18,690 bases of DNA. Source: Methylorubrum extorquens. GTDB taxonomy: Bacteria; Pseudomonadota; Alphaproteobacteria; Rhizobiales; Beijerinckiaceae. The notes under the pieces were generated by a model. The model saw only the letters and a program-made list of their open reading frames with translations, had not been told where the DNA came from and did no database searches. The stretch covers positions 1-18,690 of the forward strand of contig JAEUAC010000362.1 in assembly GCA_019695455.1 (NCBI GenBank), written 5' to 3'. Positions 14,839 through 18,690 of the stretch are shown here, in pieces. Both the position numbers and the translations under genes were made by a program. Numbering within the stretch: position 1 is the first letter of the stretch; each line of letters begins with the position of its first letter.

Positions 14839-16632
14839 ATGCACCGTTACCGCAGCCACACCTGTGGCGCGCTCCGCCCCTCCGACATCGGCGCCGACGT
14901 CCGCCTGTCCGGCTGGTGCCACCGCATCCGCGACCACGGCGGCGTCCTCTTCATCGACCTGCGGGACCATTACGGCCTGACGCAATGCGTCGTGGACACC
15001 GACTCGCCCGCCTTCGCGCTGGCCGGCACCGTGCGCTCCGAATGGGTGGTGCGGCTGGACGGCAAGGTGCGGGCGCGTCCCGCGGGAACGGAGAACGCCG
15101 AGCTGCCGACGGGCACGATCGAGCTCTACGTGACCGAGCTCGAGGTGCTCGGCCCGGCCGGCGACCTGCCGCTGCCCGTCTTCGGCGACCTCGACTATCC
15201 CGAGGAGGTGCGGCTGAAGTACCGCTTCCTCGACCTGCGCCGCGAGACGCTGCACGCCAACATCATGCGGCGCACCCAGGTGGTCTCGTCCATGCGCCGG
15301 CGGATGGCGGAGGCGGGGTTCAACGAGTTCCAGACGCCGATCCTCACGGCCTCCTCGCCCGAGGGCGCGCGCGACTTCCTCGTGCCCTCGCGCCTGCATC
15401 CGGGCCAGTTCTACGCGCTCCCGCAGGCGCCGCAGCAGTACAAGCAGCTCCTGATGATGTCGGGGTTCGATCGCTACTTCCAGATCGCGCCCTGCTTCCG
15501 CGACGAGGACCCGCGCGCCGACCGCTTCTACGGCGAGTTCTACCAGCTCGACGTGGAGATGAGCTTCGTCACGCAGGAGGACGTGTTCGGCACCATGGAG
15601 CCCGTGATCCGGGGCGTCTTCGAAGAGTTCGCGGACGGCAAGCGCGTCACGGACGAGTTCCCGCGCATCACCTACGCGGACGCGCTCCTGAAATACGGGT
15701 CCGACAAGCCGGACCTGCGCAACCCGCTCCTCATCGCCGACGTCACGCCGGAGTTCGGGGACGAGGGCGTGACCTTCAACGCCTTCAAGAAGGTCATCGA
15801 GGCGGGCGGCGTCGTCCGCGCCATCCCGGCGCCCGAAGCCGGCATGCAGCCGCGCTCCTTCTTCGACAAGCTGAACGAGTGGGCCCGGACGGAGGGCGCG
15901 GCCGGGCTCGGCTACGTGATCCTCGGGGACGAGGACGGGCGGATCGTCGGCAAGGGCCCGATCGCGAAGTTCATCCCGGCTGACGTCCTGGCCGCCATCG
16001 CCATGCGGGCCGGCGTGGGGGCGGGCGACGCGGTGTTCTTCGCCGCCGGCGAGGAGGCCAAGGCCGCCTCGCTCGCCGGCAAGGCGCGCACCCGCATCGC
16101 CGAGGAGCTGGACCTCGTCGACCGCGAGCAGTTCGCGCTCTGCTGGATCGTCGACTTCCCGTTCTACGAATGGGACGAGGACGCCAAGAAGGTCGATTTC
16201 GCCCACAACCCGTTCTCGATGCCGCAGGGGGGCATGGAGGCGCTGCAGACGATGGAGCCGCTCTCGCTCAAGGCGTTCCAGTACGACGTCGTGTGCAACG
16301 GCTTCGAGATCGCCTCCGGGGGCATCCGCAACCAGCTGCCGGACGTCATGGTGAAGGCGTTCGAGATCGCCGGCTACACGCGCCAGGACGTCGAGGAGCG
16401 CTTCGGCGGGCTCTACAGGGCCTTCCAGTACGGCGCGCCGCCCCACGGGGGCATGGCGGCGGGCGTCGACCGCATCGTGATGCTGGTCTGCGGGGCGAAG
16501 AACCTGCGCGAGGTGGCGCTCTTCCCCATGAACCAGCAGGCCTTCGACCTCCTGATGGGCGCGCCCGCCGAGGCGACGCCGAAGCAGCTCCGCGAGCTGA
16601 GCCTGCGCCTCAACCCGCCCGCGAAGGCCTGA
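14839..16632 (+). CDS. aspS: Aspartyl-tRNA synthetase, probably non-discriminating (Asp/Asn)
   Basis: This is a 597-residue class IIb synthetase of bacterial type. It has an OB-fold anticodon domain (about 1-110), class II motif 1 region, motif 2 (FRDEDPRADRFYGEFYQLD), a GAD insertion domain (about 300-420), HNPFSMP and motif 3 (GMAAGVDRIVML). It charges tRNA-Asp. His33 in RDHGG and the Gly in RARPAGTEN match the His/Gly pair known to relax anticodon specificity in the Pseudomonas enzyme. It may therefore also make Asp-tRNA-Asn for GatCAB amidation; that is an inference. The ATG at 14839 (MHRYRSH, GGGGA upstream) was chosen over 14806 because the family begins there and the likely promoter lies just upstream. 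Confidence 0.95.
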   Translation: MHRYRSHTCGALRPSDIGADVRLSGWCHRIRDHGGVLFIDLRDHYGLTQCVVDTDSPAFALAGTVRSEWVVRLDGKVRARPAGTENAELPTGTIELYVTELEVLGPAGDLPLPVFGDLDYPEEVRLKYRFLDLRRETLHANIMRRTQVVSSMRRRMAEAGFNEFQTPILTASSPEGARDFLVPSRLHPGQFYALPQAPQQYKQLLMMSGFDRYFQIAPCFRDEDPRADRFYGEFYQLDVEMSFVTQEDVFGTMEPVIRGVFEEFADGKRVTDEFPRITYADALLKYGSDKPDLRNPLLIADVTPEFGDEGVTFNAFKKVIEAGGVVRAIPAPEAGMQPRSFFDKLNEWARTEGAAGLGYVILGDEDGRIVGKGPIAKFIPADVLAAIAMRAGVGAGDAVFFAAGEEAKAASLAGKARTRIAEELDLVDREQFALCWIVDFPFYEWDEDAKKVDFAHNPFSMPQGGMEALQTMEPLSLKAFQYDVVCNGFEIASGGIRNQLPDVMVKAFEIAGYTRQDVEERFGGLYRAFQYGAPPHGGMAAGVDRIVMLVCGAKNLREVALFPMNQQAFDLLMGAPAEATPKQLRELSLRLNPPAKA

Positions 16633-16672
16633 GCCGGAGGAGGGCTGTCGGACGGGTCGGGCCCTCGCGTTT

Positions 16673-16692
16673 CGCCCCGTTCGGGCGCTTAA
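16673..16692 (+). terminator. aspS terminator-like hairpin
   Basis: CGCCC (16673-16677) pairs with GGGCG (16683-16687) around a 5-base loop, followed by a T-containing stretch (CTTAATCGTTTCGTTTT). It lies 41 bp past the aspS stop and just before the compositionally distinct Fic module. The stem is short, but this is the only hairpin in the window with a T-rich tail. Confidence 0.45.
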
Positions 16693-16730
16693 TCGTTTCG
16701 TTTTCCGGATTCGGATCGGTGGATATTCCC

Positions 16731-16916
16731 ATGAATCAGGCGCTGGTCGAACTCGTCCGGATCGCTGGCAAGATCAAGATGACGGAGACGGAACGGGAGG
16801 AGCAGCGGGTCCGCTTCTCGTACGGGTCTGCGAAGATCGAAAACGATCGCGTGACCGAGGACATGGTCCGCCAAGCGTCCGAGATGTCGAAATCGGACAA
16901 GAAGGTCGATGGCTGA
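16731..16916 (+). CDS. Small Fic-inhibitory protein, putative class I antitoxin
   Basis: This is a 61-residue hydrophilic, helix-prone protein. Residues 33-38, SAKIEN, fit the Fic inhibitory motif [S/T]xxxE[G/N]. In characterised FicTA/VbhTA pairs the Glu of this motif (here Glu37) blocks the ATP gamma-phosphate site of the Fic enzyme. The surrounding FSYGSAKIENDRVTEDMV resembles the inhibitory-helix region of Fic proteins. The ATG at 16731 has GGTGGA seven bases upstream, and the ORF overlaps the Fic start by 8 bp, so toxin translation depends on it. Low-GC wobble codons set it apart from aspS. It is not one of the described antitoxins I can name, so the assignment rests on motif and gene order. 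Confidence 0.78.
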   Translation: MNQALVELVRIAGKIKMTETEREEQRVRFSYGSAKIENDRVTEDMVRQASEMSKSDKKVDG

Positions 16917-17760
16917 CCGCGACAGCCAGTCGGGCGAGATCGACCTCGTCACGGATCCCGACGCGAAGGCCCGCATCGAGGCGGCCAACGCGCTTCAGCA
17001 GACGAAAGCGGCCCTCGACCTTCTCCCGGCTTGGATTGCCGGGCAGCAGAAACTAAGACCATCGCTGTTCCTGCGGCTGCACGGCATCCTCTTGGATCGC
17101 ATCAGTGCCTATCCTGGCGTCTTCCGGCCTGGGCCGATGACCATTTCCAACAGTCAGCACACGCCACCGCCGAGCCGCGACGTGCCGTTGTTGATGGAAG
17201 AGCTTTGCGATTACGTCAACGAGAACTGGTCGAGCAAGTCGTCGCTGCATCTCGCCGCCTACATCCTCTGGCGGACGAACTGGATCCACCCGTTCGCCGA
17301 CGGAAACGGACGAACAGCCCGCATCGTCAGCTATCTGATCCTCTGTGCGCATACGCAGACCGAGCTGCCCGGCACGCCGACCATCCCAGAGCAGATCGCT
17401 ACCGCGAAAGCTGCCTATTACCAGGCGCTGGAGGATGCCGACCTCGCATTCAGAAGAGGCGCACTGGACGTCACGGAACTCGAGAGCGTTCTCGAAAGCT
17501 GTCTGGCCCAGCAACTCATCTCCTTTCTCATGACGGCAGGAGGGAGGGGCGAGAAGCTGGACGAGGCCACGCGCGCCGAGATCCAGCACGCGTTGGAGGT
17601 CGCGAACGCAAGCGGGCTCGCGCAGCGGGATGCACGGCCCCTGCTTCCTGCCAGGCGTCCACGTCCGCTCTTCGTCGCCCACCTCGAACGGTATCCGGTG
17701 GTCTACGGGGCGATCGTCACGATCGCCGTCGCCGTCATCGGCTGGATCTTCTTCAGATAG
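16909..17760 (+). CDS. Fic-domain AMP-transferase with C-terminal membrane anchor
   Basis: This is a 283-residue protein. The Fic core has the full active-site motif HPFADGNGRTAR (His127-Arg138), so catalysis (AMPylation or another NMP transfer to a target hydroxyl) should be intact. Ahead of it are GVFRPGPMTISNSQHTPPPS, the flap that docks target segments, and the LMEELCDYVNE helix. No inhibitory [S/T]xxxE[G/N] motif is apparent next to the core, consistent with inhibition by the small upstream protein. After an acidic helical stretch and a Pro/Arg-rich linker (about 240-255), the last 21 residues form one hydrophobic segment (PVVYGAIVTIAVAVIGWIFF). This should tail-anchor the enzyme with the Fic domain in the cytoplasm. 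AGA and CTA codons are used here but are avoided by the neighbours, suggesting recent transfer. Confidence 0.88.
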   Translation: MADRDSQSGEIDLVTDPDAKARIEAANALQQTKAALDLLPAWIAGQQKLRPSLFLRLHGILLDRISAYPGVFRPGPMTISNSQHTPPPSRDVPLLMEELCDYVNENWSSKSSLHLAAYILWRTNWIHPFADGNGRTARIVSYLILCAHTQTELPGTPTIPEQIATAKAAYYQALEDADLAFRRGALDVTELESVLESCLAQQLISFLMTAGGRGEKLDEATRAEIQHALEVANASGLAQRDARPLLPARRPRPLFVAHLERYPVVYGAIVTIAVAVIGWIFFR

Positions 17761-17777
17761 CGCCGACGCCATCCGGG

Positions 17778-18647
17778 ATGACACTCCTCATCGAAGCGAT
17801 CGTCGTGTCCCACGATTCGGCCCATGCGCTGCCGGATTGCCTCGCGGCCCTGGCGGCGGCCGGGTGTCCCGCCCTCGTGGTCGACAACGCCAGCACGGAC
17901 GGCTCGGCCGATCTCGCGGAGCGGCTCGGCGCGCGGGTGCTGCGGCTCGCCCGGAACGAGGGATACGGCCGCGCCAACAACGCCGGGGCGCGGGCGAGCG
18001 AGGCGACCTTCCTCCTGATCCTGAACCCCGACGTCGTGCTCGAACCCGATGCGCCGGCCCGCCTCCGGGAGGCGGCGCGGCTCTATCCCGAGGCGGGGCT
18101 TCTCGCGCCGCGGCTCGTCGAGCCGGACGGGCGCCTCTTCTTCCAGGCCCGCTCGCTCCTGTCGCCCTACCTGCGGAACCCGCGCGGGCTGCCCTGCCGG
18201 CCCGCCGGCGATTGCTGCGCGCCCTTCCTGTCGGGCGCCTGCCTCCTCGTGCGGCGGGAACCCTTCCTCGCGATGGGCGGCTTCGACCCGGCGATCTTCC
18301 TCTTCTACGAGGACGACGACCTGTGCCGCCGCATGATCGAGGCCGGCCGCTCGCTCGTGCACGTCCACGCGGCGGTCGCGCGTCACGGGCGGGGCCGGTC
18401 GAGCGGGGCGCGGCCGGGGCGGGTCTACCGGAGCCGCTGGCACCTCGCCTGGTCCGCCTCCTACGCGGCGCGCAAGTGGCGCCTGCCCGATCCCGCACCG
18501 CGCCTCGCGCTCGTCAACTGCGCCAAGGCGCTGCTGTCGCTCGCGACGGGGCGACGCAGCCTGGTCGAGCGCTATGCGGGCTCGGCCGCGGGTGCCCTGG
18601 CCGCCTGGCGGCGGCAGACCGCGCTCGAGCGGGAGGGGCTCGCGTGA
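17778..18647 (+). CDS. Glycosyltransferase family 2 (rhamnosyltransferase-like)
   Basis: This is a 289-residue GT-A-fold glycosyltransferase of the WbbL/rhamnosyltransferase type. N-terminal nucleotide-sugar-binding elements are IVVSHDSAHALPDCL, VVDNASTDGS and ARNEGYGRANNAGAR. LNPDVVLEP supplies the DxD-like metal site. The acceptor-side signature is FLSGACLLVRREPFLAMGGF followed by FLFYEDDDLCRRM (general base region). It would add a sugar to a surface polysaccharide or lipid-linked glycan at the inner membrane. The ATG at 17778 is 17 bp after the Fic stop with a weak ribosome site, and composition returns to the high-GC norm. Its stop overlaps the next start (GTGA), so it belongs to a polysaccharide gene set running out of the window. 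It is probably not functionally tied to Fic. Confidence 0.88.
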   Translation: MTLLIEAIVVSHDSAHALPDCLAALAAAGCPALVVDNASTDGSADLAERLGARVLRLARNEGYGRANNAGARASEATFLLILNPDVVLEPDAPARLREAARLYPEAGLLAPRLVEPDGRLFFQARSLLSPYLRNPRGLPCRPAGDCCAPFLSGACLLVRREPFLAMGGFDPAIFLFYEDDDLCRRMIEAGRSLVHVHAAVARHGRGRSSGARPGRVYRSRWHLAWSASYAARKWRLPDPAPRLALVNCAKALLSLATGRRSLVERYAGSAAGALAAWRRQTALEREGLA

Positions 18648-18690
18648 CCGTCGGCGAGGCGCTCGGGCGCGAGCGCAACGGCTTCACGCT
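18644..18690 (+). CDS. Start of an unidentified gene, cut by the window edge
   Basis: A GTG overlaps the stop of the glycosyltransferase gene and is preceded by a good GGAGGGG ribosome site. Only 15 full codons are present (MTVGEALGRERNGFT if the GTG initiates). The product cannot be identified. Translational coupling suggests a function in the same glycan pathway. Confidence 0.55.
   Translation, partial: MTVGEALGRERNGFT

Noticed and set aside
14650..16446. Long minus-strand open frame (598 codons) opposite aspS
   Set aside because: It is an antisense shadow with Arg/His/Val-rich, domain-free sequence, while aspS covers the same DNA with clear motifs.
16909..17760. Fic protein as a self-inhibited class II or III enzyme
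   Set aside because: I see no [S/T]xxxE[G/N] motif in a suitable place N- or C-terminal to the Fic core. The motif is in the separate 61-residue protein.

Overview
The window is GC-rich, densely packed alphaproteobacterial DNA. It most resembles a pigmented Rhizobiales/Methylobacteriaceae-type chromosome. That lineage call is an inference from gene content: a C40 ketocarotenoid cluster, an OpgC-type acyltransferase, a BamE / cytochrome bc1 chaperone / YceD block, and an inactive HtrA-like protein of a type I associate with Rhizobiales. No rRNA, tRNA, CRISPR array or insertion sequence was seen.

Layout. (1) Bases 1-5073 hold a carotenoid cluster built as two converging transcription units. 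A crtX-like glycosyltransferase (cut by the window edge), crtI and crtB run rightward with ATGA/GTGA stop-start overlaps. crtE, crtZ and crtW run leftward toward them. Together they make GGPP, phytoene and a desaturated C40 backbone, add 3-hydroxyl and 4-keto groups to the ionone rings, and probably glucosylate the product, giving an astaxanthin/adonixanthin-glucoside type pigment. The lycopene cyclase is not in the window. (2) 5289-7129 is a coupled pair, an OpgC-family membrane acyltransferase and a secreted SGNH hydrolase, likely for acylation or deacylation of an envelope glycan. (3) 7148-8121 (minus strand) holds two stand-alone receiver-domain proteins, one canonical and one lacking key phosphorylation-pocket residues. 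(4) 8378-11523 is a rightward catabolic or reductive set: SDR dehydrogenase, Old Yellow Enzyme-type ene-reductase and PcaF-like thiolase. It ends in tandem hairpins.

(5) 11651-13158 (minus strand) holds the BamE lipoprotein gene followed by an HtrA-like trypsin-fold/PDZ protein whose catalytic triad is missing. Diverging from bamE are a cytochrome bc1 assembly chaperone and a YceD/DUF177 protein. (6) An A-type Fe-S carrier (minus strand) ends one base from the YceD stop and diverges from aspS. The aspartyl-tRNA synthetase carries the residues expected of a non-discriminating enzyme. (7) 16731-17760 is a compositionally distinct two-gene module. A 61-residue protein carries a Fic-inhibitory motif and overlaps by 8 bp a Fic AMP-transferase that ends in a C-terminal membrane anchor. 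(8) A GT2 glycosyltransferase and the first codons of another gene close the window.

The strongest candidates for something little described are the tail-anchored Fic toxin with its small class I-type antitoxin, the triad-less HtrA-like protein downstream of bamE, and the OpgC-SGNH pair.
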